A stretch of 10,328 nt of DNA. It comes from an uncultured Fretibacterium sp. (GTDB lineage: Bacteria > Synergistota > Synergistia > Synergistales > Aminobacteriaceae). The translations under genes were made by a program, and so were the position numbers. Below the pieces are notes generated by a model that worked only from the letters and a program-made list of their open reading frames with translations, made no database searches and was not told where the DNA came from. Numbering within the stretch: position 1 is the first letter of the stretch; each line of letters starts with the position of its first letter. Shown here in pieces: positions 1 to 6,307 of this stretch. The stretch covers positions 1 to 10,328 of the forward strand of contig CAJPSE010000048.1 of the NCBI GenBank assembly GCA_905373185.1. The letters are read 5' to 3'.

Positions 1-1
1 G

Positions 2-337
2 GAGCAGCGCGTCTGCATCGCCAGGGCCGTTCTGAAGAACGCGCCCATCCTGGTTCTGGACGAGGCGACGGCCTTCGCCGACCCGGAGAACGAGTTCGAG
101 ATTCAAAGGGCCCTGACGGAGCTCATCAAGGGCAAGACAGTGCTGGTGATCGCGCATCGGCTCTCCTCGATCCGAAGGGCCGACCAGATCCTGGTGCTGC
201 GCGAGGGGCATCTCGAGGAACGGGGTCGGCACGACGAGCTGCTGGCGGCAAACGGGCTTTACGCCCGCATGTGGCGGGCCTACGTTGGGGCGGAGAGCTG
301 GAGGCTCGGCAGGAACGCAAAGGAGGGAGCGGCATGA
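2..337 (+). CDS. ABC exporter half-transporter, C-terminal end of ATP-binding domain (partial)
   Basis: This is the 3' end of an ABC transporter gene that begins left of the window; 111 residues are visible. It starts just after where the LSGG signature would be ([11 protein letters not shown]), followed by Walker B (LVLDEAT, with the catalytic Glu at visible residue 21) and the H-loop histidine (VIAHR, residue 52). The usual SALD-type D-loop is replaced by FADPEN. The stop codon overlaps the start of the next gene (ATGA at 334-337), so the two are co-transcribed and probably translationally coupled. The partner encodes a full membrane domain plus nucleotide-binding domain, so this gene most likely encodes the other half of a heterodimeric type IV exporter at the inner membrane. 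The substrate cannot be told from this fragment. The family is certain; the membrane domain of this half is inferred from its neighbour. Confidence 0.9.
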   Translation, partial: EQRVCIARAVLKNAPILVLDEATAFADPENEFEIQRALTELIKGKTVLVIAHRLSSIRRADQILVLREGHLEERGRHDELLAANGLYARMWRAYVGAESWRLGRNAKEGAA

Positions 338-2073
338 AGGGCATGTTTCGGACCGTTACCGTGGGGCATCCCGAAAAACTGCGCAAGTCGGTCTTCTACA
401 CGATCGTCTCCTATCTGGTGAACATCGTTCCGTTCGGTGTCTCCATCGAGGTGGTCCGTACCGTGTTCGCGGCTTGGTCGGCCGGCGGCGCGCCGGATAT
501 GGCGAGGCTGTGGGGACTCTCCGCGTTTCTGCTCGTCTGGATGCTCGTGATGTTCGCGGCGGAGATCCCGGCCTACCAGGCCTGCTACTGGGACGCCTAC
601 GAGGCCTCGGCCCGGGGGCGGGCCGACCTGGCGGAGAAGCTGCGCAGGCTTCCGCTGGGCTACTTCGCCCGGCGCGACCCCGGCGACCTCGTGAACATGA
701 TCATGGGCGACTTTCTGCTGCTGGAGACCGCGATCTCCCATCAGGTGCCGCAGATGGTCGGGGGGCTCGTACTGCCCGTCATCGCCTTCGTGGGCCTGTG
801 CTTCTGGAACCCGCTCATGGCCGTCGCCATGTTCGTCTCGCTCCCCGTGGCGGCGCTGGTGCTCGTGCTCTCGACGAGGCTCCAGAACTGGCTGAGCCAA
901 AAGCACATGAGGGCCAAGATCGACGCGGGGAACCGCATTCAGGAGTACATGAACGGTATCCGCGTCATCAAGGCCTACAACCTGGCGGGGGACCGCTTCG
1001 CCCGCCTGGAGAACGCCTTCCGGAGCTTCATGAAGGAGAGCATCCGCATCGAGGCGGCCCTGGGGCCCTTCGCGATGCTGGCGATCTCCCTGATCCGCCT
1101 GGGGCTGACTCTGATGATCGTGCTGGGCGTGCACCTGATGATCGGCGGGACGCTCGACCCCGTGACCTTCGTCGGGTTCCTCATCGTCGGGACGCGCGTA
1201 TACGACCCCCTGACGGCGGCACTGCTCAACTTCTTCCTGTTCCGCTACTTCACCCTGGCCGGCAGGCGCATCCTGGACCTGATGGAGGAGCCCGAGATGA
1301 CCGGGGACGGCGACGTGCCCGAGCGGCACGACATCGAGCTGAAGAACGTCACTTTCGGCTACGGCGACGAGCCCGTGCTTCGGGACTTGAGCCTGACGTT
1401 CCCGCAGGGGAGGCTGACCGCGCTGGTGGGGCCGTCGGGGTGCGGAAAGACGACCCTGATGAAGGTCATGGCCCGGTTCTACGATCCGCAGTCCGGGACG
1501 GTGCTCTTCGGCGGCGCGGATGAGCGCGGTCTGGACCCGGAGAAGCTGATGAAGCGGATATCCTTCGTGTTCCAGGACGTGTACCTGTTCCGGGACACGG
1601 TGCGGAACAACATCGCCTTTGGGCGCGAGGGGGCGACGGAGGCCGAGGTGGAGGAGGCGGCGAAGCGGGCCTGCGCGCACGACTTCATCATGCGGCTGCC
1701 CCAGGGGTACGACACGATGGTGGGGGAGGGCGGCTCCACCCTGTCGGGCGGCGAGAAGCAGCGGATCTCCATCGCCAGGGCGCTCCTGAAGGATGCGCCG
1801 GTCGTCCTGCTGGACGAGGCCACGGCGAGCCTGGACCCGGAGAACGAGGTCGAGGTGCAGCGGGCCGTCAACGCGCTGGTGGAGGGGCGCACCGTGGTGG
1901 TGATCGCCCACAAGCTGCGCACGACCCAGAACGCGGACAACATCGTGGTGATGGAGGAGGGGCGAGTGATGGAGCAGGGCCGTCACGAGGAGCTGTTGGA
2001 GCGTGGCGGGCTCTACGCGCGGCTCTGGGCGCTGCAGAACGAGTCCGTGGGGTGGAGCCTGACCGGGGACTGA
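334..2073 (+). CDS. ABC exporter half-transporter (fused membrane and ATP-binding domains)
   Basis: The 579-residue protein has the usual length of an exporter half-transporter. Residues about 15-310 form a six-helix membrane domain, with clear hydrophobic segments near 20-42, 58-80 and 138-182 and a coupling region around [18 protein letters not shown]. The ATP-binding domain follows from about 330: Walker A GPSGCGKT (366-373), Q-loop Gln414, signature LSGGE (470-474), Walker B VVLLDEAT with Glu495, D-loop SLD and H-loop His526. All catalytic residues are intact. The start at 334 is chosen because AGGAGG lies at 321-326, seven bases upstream, and because it overlaps the preceding stop as ATGA. 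A longer in-frame start at 271 would run deep into the previous gene. Known relatives of such adjacent pairs export lipids, peptides or drugs, and a few (IrtAB, YbtPQ) handle siderophores. The substrate here is unknown. Confidence 0.95.
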   Translation: MKGMFRTVTVGHPEKLRKSVFYTIVSYLVNIVPFGVSIEVVRTVFAAWSAGGAPDMARLWGLSAFLLVWMLVMFAAEIPAYQACYWDAYEASARGRADLAEKLRRLPLGYFARRDPGDLVNMIMGDFLLLETAISHQVPQMVGGLVLPVIAFVGLCFWNPLMAVAMFVSLPVAALVLVLSTRLQNWLSQKHMRAKIDAGNRIQEYMNGIRVIKAYNLAGDRFARLENAFRSFMKESIRIEAALGPFAMLAISLIRLGLTLMIVLGVHLMIGGTLDPVTFVGFLIVGTRVYDPLTAALLNFFLFRYFTLAGRRILDLMEEPEMTGDGDVPERHDIELKNVTFGYGDEPVLRDLSLTFPQGRLTALVGPSGCGKTTLMKVMARFYDPQSGTVLFGGADERGLDPEKLMKRISFVFQDVYLFRDTVRNNIAFGREGATEAEVEEAAKRACAHDFIMRLPQGYDTMVGEGGSTLSGGEKQRISIARALLKDAPVVLLDEATASLDPENEVEVQRAVNALVEGRTVVVIAHKLRTTQNADNIVVMEEGRVMEQGRHEELLERGGLYARLWALQNESVGWSLTGD

Positions 2074-2145
2074 GCCTTGCATTCGAGGCTCGTCTCCGCG
2101 ACACTGCAGAAAGCCGCTCCCTGTGCCGCTTCCAGTAATGCATAT

Positions 2146-2182
2146 GAGAGCGCCCGCCGGTTCATTGCCGGCGGGTGCTCTC
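2146..2182. other. 15-bp GC-rich stem-loop between convergent genes
   Basis: The arms at 2146-2160 (gagagcgcccgccgg) and 2168-2182 (ccggcgggtgctctc) pair over 15 bp with one G-T wobble and a 7-nt loop; three more pairs, one of them a wobble, extend the stem to 2143-2185. It lies 72 bp after the ABC gene stop and before the end of the convergent flippase-like gene. Its place suggests a bidirectional transcription end, but neither side has a T-tract, so it is not a standard intrinsic terminator. It may instead protect mRNA 3' ends. Confidence 0.5.
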
Positions 2183-2227
2183 GTACGGGAAGTGCGGAGA
2201 GTTATACCCAATCGCGTTTAGGTCGTG

Positions 2228-2249
2228 TTAAGGAAGCGCTGACTCAATG
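2228..2249 (+). repeat. Solitary IS5-like terminal repeat (copy A)
   Basis: TTAA followed by ggaagcgctgactcaatg matches the ends of the element at 3390-3833 over its first 11 bases. TTAA fits the YTAR target preference known for the IS5 subgroup. No matching inverted end lies nearby on the left; the first inverted copy to the right is at 3824-3833, beyond the flippase-like gene. It may be a decayed end or a leftover from an excised or rearranged element. Confidence 0.5.
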
Positions 2250-2252
2250 CCC

Positions 2253-2311
2253 ACCGGCTGAAAGCCGGTAGGTTATATTGCGACTGAAAGTCGCAATCAG
2301 GCTCAAGCCTG
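2253..2311. repeat. Three tandem small hairpins, two with GAA loops
   Basis: Three perfect stems follow each other: accggct-GAA-agccggt (2253-2269), attgcgact-GAA-agtcgcaat (2277-2297) and caggc-tcaa-gcctg (2298-2311). They start 21 bases inside the solitary transposon-end motif and end 91 bases before the end of the convergent flippase-like gene. No T-tract follows on either strand, so they do not look like terminators. They could be a transposon subterminal structure, part of a structured RNA or a palindromic repeat family. The spacer 2074-2402 contains no other supportable feature beyond this and the stem-loop and end motif listed separately. Confidence 0.6.
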
Positions 2312-2402
2312 CTGAAAAGACCTCTGGTTGTTTCCGAGAAAAGCCACTGCTCCTCTTGGCGACGTGCGTGTTTGTGCGAATGGTTGTGCGCGCGGCCCGG
2401 CG

Positions 2403-3341
2403 TCAGCCTTCCGCCCCTTCCTCCTTCGGTTCGGGAGGAAATGCCAGCATGGCCAGCCCTCCGGCCAGCGTGACGGGGATGAACTGCGCCATGTGGGCGA
2501 AGAGCGCTGCTGCCAGGGCTTGCTCGTGCGGCACGTCGTGAGTCCTCAGTGCGGTCACGGCGATGGCCTCGTAGACCCCGATGGCCCCGGGGGACGAGGG
2601 CAGAAGCATCCCCAGGCTGCTGAGAGCGAAGACGCTCAGGGCCGCTTTCCAACTCAACCCCAGCCCGGCGACCCCATTGAGTGCCACGGTCGTCTCCAGG
2701 GCGTAGAGGCTCCAGACGAGCAGGGTGGTCGAGCCCATCCAGACGAGGCGTTCCGACCTCAGGTGACCGACGAGGGCCGACAGGAAACGCTGGAGAAAAC
2801 CTGTGATTTTTGTGGGCAGGGGGAGGTATGCGGCCCAGGAGACGATCCTCGGACAGTGCCGCATCGAGAGGAGGACGAGCCACCCTGCGAGCAGGCACAC
2901 CAGGAAGAGAATCGTCGCGCCCCGCTGCCCCACGTGCCATCCGAACCACAGGCTCAGCAGCGCCAGGGCGTTGACATCGAAAAAGCGCTCCATGAACACG
3001 ATCCCCAGCGCGGCATCCGCGGAGAGGTGGCTGTCGCGTCCGAGCCAGACGGCCTTGGCCACCTCGCCGGCCTTGGCTGGGACCACGTTGTTGACGGCCA
3101 GGCCCACCAGGGTGGCGCAGAAGGCCGAGCGGAACGAGAGCGGGGGAGCGTTCATCCTGGTGAGCCTTACGCCCATGACGGCATAGGCTGCAAAGGAGAC
3201 GGCTGTTGTGAGGAACATGGGGGGCAGGGGAAAACGGCTCAGGACACTCCACAGCTCCCTCAGGGGCACACCCCGGAAGGCATAGAAGAGGCAGAAAAGA
3301 GAGACGCCGTATTTCAGGGCAATGGAGACGAGACGGTTCAT
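2403..3341 (-). CDS. UPF0104 family membrane protein (MprF flippase-domain / YbhN / AglD-like)
   Basis: The 312-residue, strongly hydrophobic protein has about seven to eight membrane segments and no soluble domain. It carries the two hallmarks of the family: NNVVPAKAGEVAKA (84-97) with the conserved N..P...GE pattern, and LPSSPGAIGVYEA (247-259), plus MERFFD at 117-122. In MprF this domain flips aminoacylated lipids. Stand-alone members such as YbhN or archaeal AglD are linked to lipid or polyprenyl-glycan handling. The synthase domain of MprF is absent, so it is not a lysyl-phosphatidylglycerol synthase. The ATG at 3341 has only a weak GGGA-like site upstream. It is a single gene, convergent with the ABC pair, and transposon-end-like repeats lie on both sides. 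Family membership is firm; the substrate is unknown. Confidence 0.9.
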   Translation of the reverse strand: MNRLVSIALKYGVSLFCLFYAFRGVPLRELWSVLSRFPLPPMFLTTAVSFAAYAVMGVRLTRMNAPPLSFRSAFCATLVGLAVNNVVPAKAGEVAKAVWLGRDSHLSADAALGIVFMERFFDVNALALLSLWFGWHVGQRGATILFLVCLLAGWLVLLSMRHCPRIVSWAAYLPLPTKITGFLQRFLSALVGHLRSERLVWMGSTTLLVWSLYALETTVALNGVAGLGLSWKAALSVFALSSLGMLLPSSPGAIGVYEAIAVTALRTHDVPHEQALAAALFAHMAQFIPVTLAGGLAMLAFPPEPKEEGAEG

Positions 3342-3418
3342 GCGCGGTTCAATTTTCCCTTCTGTGCGCTGGATAGCCGAAAAAACTAAGGAAACGCTGA
3401 TTTAATCCATGAAGCCCC

Positions 3419-3721
3419 CCTGATGGAACCCCTAAGCGACCCGCTCAACTCGCTTCCGCTCGTTGGCGGTCTGCTTATGTGGTACCCCAGCTTGCCTGTT
3501 TCGAGTAAGAAACTTGCCGGGGCCGCCGCTATCCCCAGAGGGGAGCCTTCCGGCAACCGCTCGCTTCGCTTGCGGGCCGATCAGTCTCAGGATAGCGGCG
3601 TGGGGGCTTTAAGCAGACGACCGGCGATAAGTAGGCGACCAACGAGCAACGCGAGTTGAGTCGATCACTTAGTTTTTTCACCAGGTATGAGCCGTGTCGG
3701 TCGCTTAGGTTCTTCACCAGG
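3419..3721. repeat. Large imperfect fold-back (nested inverted repeats) inside the element
   Basis: Nested complementary blocks are, from outside in: 3419-3441 with 3700-3721; 3444-3466 with 3639-3660 (ctcaactcgc...ctcgttgg against its complement with few mismatches); 3465-3477 with 3610-3622 (11 of 13); and 3524-3534 (cgccgctatcc) with 3590-3600, a perfect 11-bp pair. The right half carries extra sequence, so the arms are unequal. As DNA this could form a cruciform, as RNA a long branched hairpin. Confidence 0.6.
3661..3721. repeat. Pair of 25-nt direct repeats, 36-bp period
   Basis: Positions 3661-3685 and 3697-3721 match at 21 of 25 positions and share cttag and ttcaccagg. A third, inverted and more diverged copy lies at 3419-3441. 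The second copy runs directly into the hairpin gggggc-GAA-gccccc (3720-3734). Confidence 0.6.
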
Positions 3722-3745
3722 GGGCGAAGCCCCCATGTCAATTTA

Positions 3746-3836
3746 TAGGGAAGCGCTGTAGACTTTTGCCTATAGATGTTTTTCATAATTTATTCTTGGG
3801 AAAATATGCGATTTTGCTTTAATCAGCGCTTCCCTA
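3746..3836. repeat. 91-bp AT-rich segment bounded by perfect 13-bp inverted repeats
   Basis: tagggaagcgctg (3746-3758) is the exact reverse complement of cagcgcttcccta (3824-3836). The 65 bases between are strikingly AT-rich in a GC-rich setting. The right arm is also the right end of the 444-bp element, so this is either a second, smaller element nested at its end or an internal duplication of the end. The flanks ATAG and CTAA are not an exact duplication. Confidence 0.55.
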
Positions 3837-3866
3837 AAAAGGACGCTCCATCGTCGATGGAGCGTC
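3836..3866 (-). terminator. Intrinsic terminator of the flavodiiron gene
   Basis: On the minus strand gacgctccatc-GAC-gatggagcgtc forms a perfect 11-bp stem with a 3-nt loop, followed by C and five T (3840-3836). It begins 67 bases after the flavodiiron stop. The T-tract overlaps the CTAA at the edge of the inserted element, so the element sits immediately against the terminator. Confidence 0.8.
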
Positions 3867-3890
3867 AACCAATGGATGAACCAATGGATG
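3867..3890. repeat. Two perfect 12-bp tandem copies
   Basis: aaccaatggatg occurs twice in direct succession (3867-3878, 3879-3890). It sits between the terminator hairpin and a second small hairpin (ggccg/cggcc arms, 3909-3931) just after the flavodiiron stop codon. It is probably a replication-slippage duplication with no evident function. Confidence 0.7.
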
Positions 3891-3933
3891 AAACGTCAGA
3901 CGGCGGCTGGCCGCAAAGGGGCTTTACGGCCTC

Positions 3934-5142
3934 TCAGCTGGGGAGGGGGCAGGGGCCTCCGACCCGGCGGCCCAGGTTCTTCCCCAGCTCCACGCACTGA
4001 TCCAGGTCCTCGGCGGTGGGGGAGGCGAAGGCCTCGACCTCGGGGCCGACAACCTCCAGCTTGATGTCCCTGGCGAACTCCCTCAGGGCGTCCAGGGCGC
4101 CGCGGCTCCAGCTGTAGCTGCCCGCGATGCCCAGCGCCCGGTTCTTGGGCATGCGGTTGAGCAGCTTGGAACAGAGTGCCTCCATTGGGGGAAAGAGCAG
4201 GGTGTTGTAGGTGCAGCTCAGCAGGGCGAAGCCCCTGTAGCGCCAGATGTCGCGCAGGATGTAGGAGGGGTCGCTCCGGGCGGCGTCGTAGAGGTGGACG
4301 TCCTTGACGCCGCTGTCGGAGAGTCCGCTGCAGACGGCCTCCGCCATGTGCTTAGTGTTGCCGTACATGGAACCGTAGACGACGACCGCCCCGCAGTCGG
4401 CCTCGTAGCGGCTCCAGCGGTCGTACAACCCTATGACCTGCCCCACGTCCTCGCGGAACAGGGTGCCGTGAGCCGGGAAGATGTTGGTGATGGGCAGGGG
4501 GGCGAGCTTCTTCATGGCGACCTGGACGACGTTGGAATAGCGCCCGACGATGGTCGCGTAGTAGCGCAGCATCTCGCCCTCCCATCGTGTACGGGTCTTG
4601 GCGTCGTCGAAGAGCCCTCCCTCGTGGGCGCCGAAGCCACCGAAGGAGTCGTTGGAGAACAGGACGCCCGTCGTCGTATCGAAGGTCACCATGCTCTCCG
4701 GCCAGTGGACCATCGGGACGGTCGCGAACTGCAGGACGTGCCCTCCGAGGTCCAGGGTGGCTCCATCCTTCACCAGCACGGTGTCGGTGTCGATGCCGTG
4801 ATAGCCCTTGAGAAGGGGCATGGTCTTGGCGTTGCCGACGAACTTCAGGCCTGGGTGGCGCGTCCGCAGCTGGGAGATCAGCCCTGCGTGGTCGGGCTCC
4901 ATGTGGTTGACGACCAGATAATCCAACGGACGCCCGCCAAGGACCTCCTCGAGTTTGTAAAGATACTCGTCTAGCCAGGGGCCCTTGACTGTGTCGATGG
5001 CGGCGGTCTTCTCGCCCATCACGACGTAGGCGTTGTAGGCCACGCCCTGGGGCAGCTCCCAGAGGGATTCAAAAAGGTCGGTCTCGTGGTCGTTGACGCC
5101 CACCCACCACGTGTCCTTGTTGACCGGTACGGCTTTGTGCAT
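3934..5142 (-). CDS. fprA: A-type flavodiiron protein (FprA / oxygen- or nitric-oxide-reducing flavoprotein)
   Basis: The 402-residue protein matches the usual size of A-type flavodiiron proteins. The N-terminal metallo-beta-lactamase-like domain has a full set of diiron ligands: His80, Glu82 and Asp84 in NHMEPDH, then His146 (VHWPES), Asp165 (FSNDSFG) and His225 (FPAHGT). The C-terminal flavodoxin domain starts near 250 with the FMN-phosphate loop YGSMYGNTK (256-264). No extra rubredoxin or reductase domain is attached, so electrons must come from a separate rubredoxin or similar carrier. The family reduces O2 to water or NO to N2O in the cytoplasm of anaerobes. The start at 5142 is preferred over an in-frame ATG at 5205 because aaaggag (5156-5150) lies seven bases upstream. 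It is transcribed alone, divergent from rpsF, with its own terminator. Whether O2 or NO is the main substrate cannot be read from the sequence. Confidence 0.95.
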   Translation of the reverse strand: MHKAVPVNKDTWWVGVNDHETDLFESLWELPQGVAYNAYVVMGEKTAAIDTVKGPWLDEYLYKLEEVLGGRPLDYLVVNHMEPDHAGLISQLRTRHPGLKFVGNAKTMPLLKGYHGIDTDTVLVKDGATLDLGGHVLQFATVPMVHWPESMVTFDTTTGVLFSNDSFGGFGAHEGGLFDDAKTRTRWEGEMLRYYATIVGRYSNVVQVAMKKLAPLPITNIFPAHGTLFREDVGQVIGLYDRWSRYEADCGAVVVYGSMYGNTKHMAEAVCSGLSDSGVKDVHLYDAARSDPSYILRDIWRYRGFALLSCTYNTLLFPPMEALCSKLLNRMPKNRALGIAGSYSWSRGALDALREFARDIKLEVVGPEVEAFASPTAEDLDQCVELGKNLGRRVGGPCPLPS

Positions 5143-5238
5143 GGTCGGTCTCCTTTCGATCGAAAAAACAATGGAACCGACTCTTGCACGTCCTGCCCGC
5201 GGCAAAACGAGGAGGGGTCGGTAAAGGGTGCTAGGTCC

Positions 5239-5273
5239 TAGGCTATTTTACCCCATGTTCGCACAATAGCCTA
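5239..5273. promoter_or_regulatory. 9-bp dyad in the fprA-rpsF divergent region, possible operator
   Basis: taggctatt (5239-5247) and aatagccta (5265-5273) are a perfect 9-bp inverted repeat with a 17-nt spacer. The left arm overlaps TAAAAT on the minus strand (5250-5245), a possible -10 box for fprA; no good -35 lies at 17 bp. Just beside it is ctaggtcctag (5231-5241), a second small palindrome. Its position suits a regulator of the flavodiiron gene. The factor is unknown and the reading is inference. Confidence 0.4.
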
Positions 5274-5287
5274 TAAAAAACGGGCCC

Positions 5288-5316
5288 TTGCCTTCCCCAA
5301 AATTTCGGAGTAAAAT
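5288..5316 (+). promoter_or_regulatory. Sigma-70-type promoter for the rpsF operon
   Basis: TTGCCT (5288-5293) and TAAAAT (5311-5316) are separated by 17 bp, the optimal spacing, in a locally AT-rich stretch. Transcription would start near 5323, giving a leader of about 80 nt. The leader contains a possible stem of gcctcttt (5336-5343) with a complementary aaagaggc just before the start region. I see no clear S6:S18-binding motif in it. Confidence 0.65.
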
Positions 5317-5404
5317 AAATAAGTTTTTACAGCCCTGCCTCTTTCGAAAAGGGAAAGAACGAGAAGAAAAGAGGCCATGAGACCATGGGGAGGAGGTGAA
5401 AGTC

Positions 5405-5686
5405 GTGCGGCATTACGAGATGCTGACCATCCTGAACGCCGAGCTCGAGGAGCCGAAGGAGGAGGTCGGGAAGATCGAGGAGGTCGTGCGCAGTCTGGGA
5501 GGGGAGATGACCCAGACGGATGTATGGGGTAAGAAAAGACTTGCCTATCCCATCCAGAAGAAAACCGAGGGGCTCTATGCGCTCTTCACTTTCGACCTGG
5601 AGCCCGCGCAGACGTTCGAGCTCAAGCGCGTCCTGGGACTGCGCCCAAACGTCTATCGTCAGATGCTCATCCTTTTGGACGAATAG
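5405..5686 (+). CDS. rpsF: 30S ribosomal protein S6
   Basis: The 93-residue protein has the S6 fold pattern: an opening MRHYEMLTIL strand, a helix with EEVGKIEEVVRSLGG, and the family hallmark WGKKRLAYPIQKKTEGLY (41-58), ending in the strand RQMLILLDE. S6 binds the central domain of 16S rRNA as a pair with S18, encoded two genes downstream. The GTG at 5405 is chosen: AGGAGGT (5391-5397) lies seven bases upstream and the protein then begins MRHYE, as in other S6 proteins. The earlier in-frame GTG at 5396 overlaps the ribosome-binding site itself and is unlikely. It is the first gene of the operon behind a good promoter, and ssb follows after 13 bp. Confidence 0.96.
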   Translation: MRHYEMLTILNAELEEPKEEVGKIEEVVRSLGGEMTQTDVWGKKRLAYPIQKKTEGLYALFTFDLEPAQTFELKRVLGLRPNVYRQMLILLDE

Positions 5687-5699
5687 GGAGTGCGGAGCG

Positions 5700-6212
5700 A
5701 TGGCCAGAGGATTCAATAAGGTCGTTCTGATGGGCAATCTGGCTAGGGACCCCGAGGTCCGGTACACGGTCGAGAAGCGTGCCTGGGCCCGCTTTACCGT
5801 TGCCGTCGGTTACACGTGGAAGAACAGGAACGGGGAATATCAGGACGCTACGGACTTCATTCCCGTGGTCGCCTGGGGCCCTCTGGCGGATCGGTGCGGA
5901 CGCTACCTGAAGAAGGGGAGCGGTGTCCTGGTGGAGGGCAAGCTGCGGGTCCGCAGCTACGAGGCCCGCGACGGGTCCGGCAAAAAGTACTCCACGGAGG
6001 TGGAAGCCCTCGACGTCACCTTCGTCGGGAACCGGAGGAGCTCCGAGGATGGGGCCTTCGCCCCCCAGGGCCAGAGACCCGAGCCCAGCTTTTCCGACGA
6101 CGGGGATTTCGGCAAAAGCATAAGCGAGAAGGGGTTCGGCGACGAATTTCCGATGGACTTTGCCGAGATGGAGAAGGACGACAAGGATTCTGAGGCCGAT
6201 ATCCCCTTTTAG
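5700..6212 (+). CDS. ssb: Single-stranded DNA-binding protein
   Basis: The 170-residue protein has an N-terminal OB fold (about 1-113) opening [20 protein letters not shown], with the conserved FTVAV and FIPVVAWG strands. A glycine-, proline- and acid-rich flexible tail follows, ending in ADIPF, the conserved tip that docks partner proteins of replication and repair. It coats single-stranded DNA as a tetramer. The ATG at 5700 is chosen because GGGAG (5686-5690) lies nine bases upstream and the protein then begins like other SSBs; the open frame extending upstream runs through rpsF. Sitting between the genes of the S6:S18 pair is the classic arrangement, so its level is probably tied to ribosomal protein synthesis. 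Confidence 0.97.
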   Translation: MARGFNKVVLMGNLARDPEVRYTVEKRAWARFTVAVGYTWKNRNGEYQDATDFIPVVAWGPLADRCGRYLKKGSGVLVEGKLRVRSYEARDGSGKKYSTEVEALDVTFVGNRRSSEDGAFAPQGQRPEPSFSDDGDFGKSISEKGFGDEFPMDFAEMEKDDKDSEADIPF

Positions 6213-6253
6213 GGGGGGGTATCGCGGCCCTTTTGTGCCGAAGTTTTGGGTGT

Positions 6254-6287
6254 GTCGGTCCGGCGGGGAGGGCCCCGTGGGACCGGC
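6254..6287 (+). promoter_or_regulatory. Stem-loop in the ssb-rpsR spacer, upstream of the rpsR ribosome site
   Basis: In RNA, 6254-6261 pairs with 6280-6287 (8 bp with one G-U), then a 3x3 internal loop, then gggg (6265-6268) with cccc (6273-6276). It ends seven bases before the AGGAGG of rpsR. There is no T-tract, so it is not a terminator. It could modulate rpsR translation or be an mRNA processing site. Autoregulation by ribosomal proteins is known for this operon in other bacteria but is not demonstrated by this structure. Confidence 0.35.
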
Positions 6288-6307
6288 GCTTCAGAGGAGG
6301 TTTCAGG

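Larger units (their letters stand above)
3386..3837. mobile_element. Transposase-less IS5-like element (MITE-type) with CTAA target duplication
   Basis: Left end ggaaacgctgatttaatc (3390-3407) and right end, read inward, ggaagcgctgattaaagc (3833-3816) match at 15 of 18 positions. Both sides are bordered by CTAA (3386-3389 and 3834-3837), a 4-bp direct repeat of the YTAR form used by the IS5 subgroup. The 444-bp interior holds no credible gene: the short open frames lack ribosome sites and recognisable protein features. It contains a large fold-back structure, a pair of 25-nt direct repeats and a third copy of the end motif at 3746-3758. Most of the 592-bp gene-free stretch 3342-3933 is this element. 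I infer a non-autonomous insertion mobilised by a transposase elsewhere; the family assignment rests only on the ends and target site. Confidence 0.65.

Noticed and set aside
280..2211. A 643-codon open frame on the minus strand opposite the ABC gene
   Set aside because: Low-complexity composition rich in His, Gln, Arg and Pro with no domain pattern; it is the GC-rich antisense shadow of a clear ABC transporter.
2403..3341. Full MprF lysyl-phosphatidylglycerol synthase
   Set aside because: Only the membrane flippase-type domain is present; the cytoplasmic synthase domain is missing and no room exists for it.
2218..3389. Long open frames on both strands overlapping the flippase-like gene
   Set aside because: They lack family motifs, while the 2403-3341 frame shows both UPF0104 hallmarks and alternating hydrophobic segments.
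3423..3659. A 78-codon plus-strand frame inside the repeat element
   Set aside because: It runs through the fold-back arms, has no ribosome-binding site and no recognisable protein features.
3661..3734. Possible short CRISPR-like array
   Set aside because: Only two imperfect copies with an 11-bp spacer, embedded in a fold-back element, and no cas genes.
5323..5404. S6:S18-binding leader motif upstream of rpsF
   Set aside because: A small stem can be drawn, but I cannot place the conserved CCG-containing loop of the published motif.
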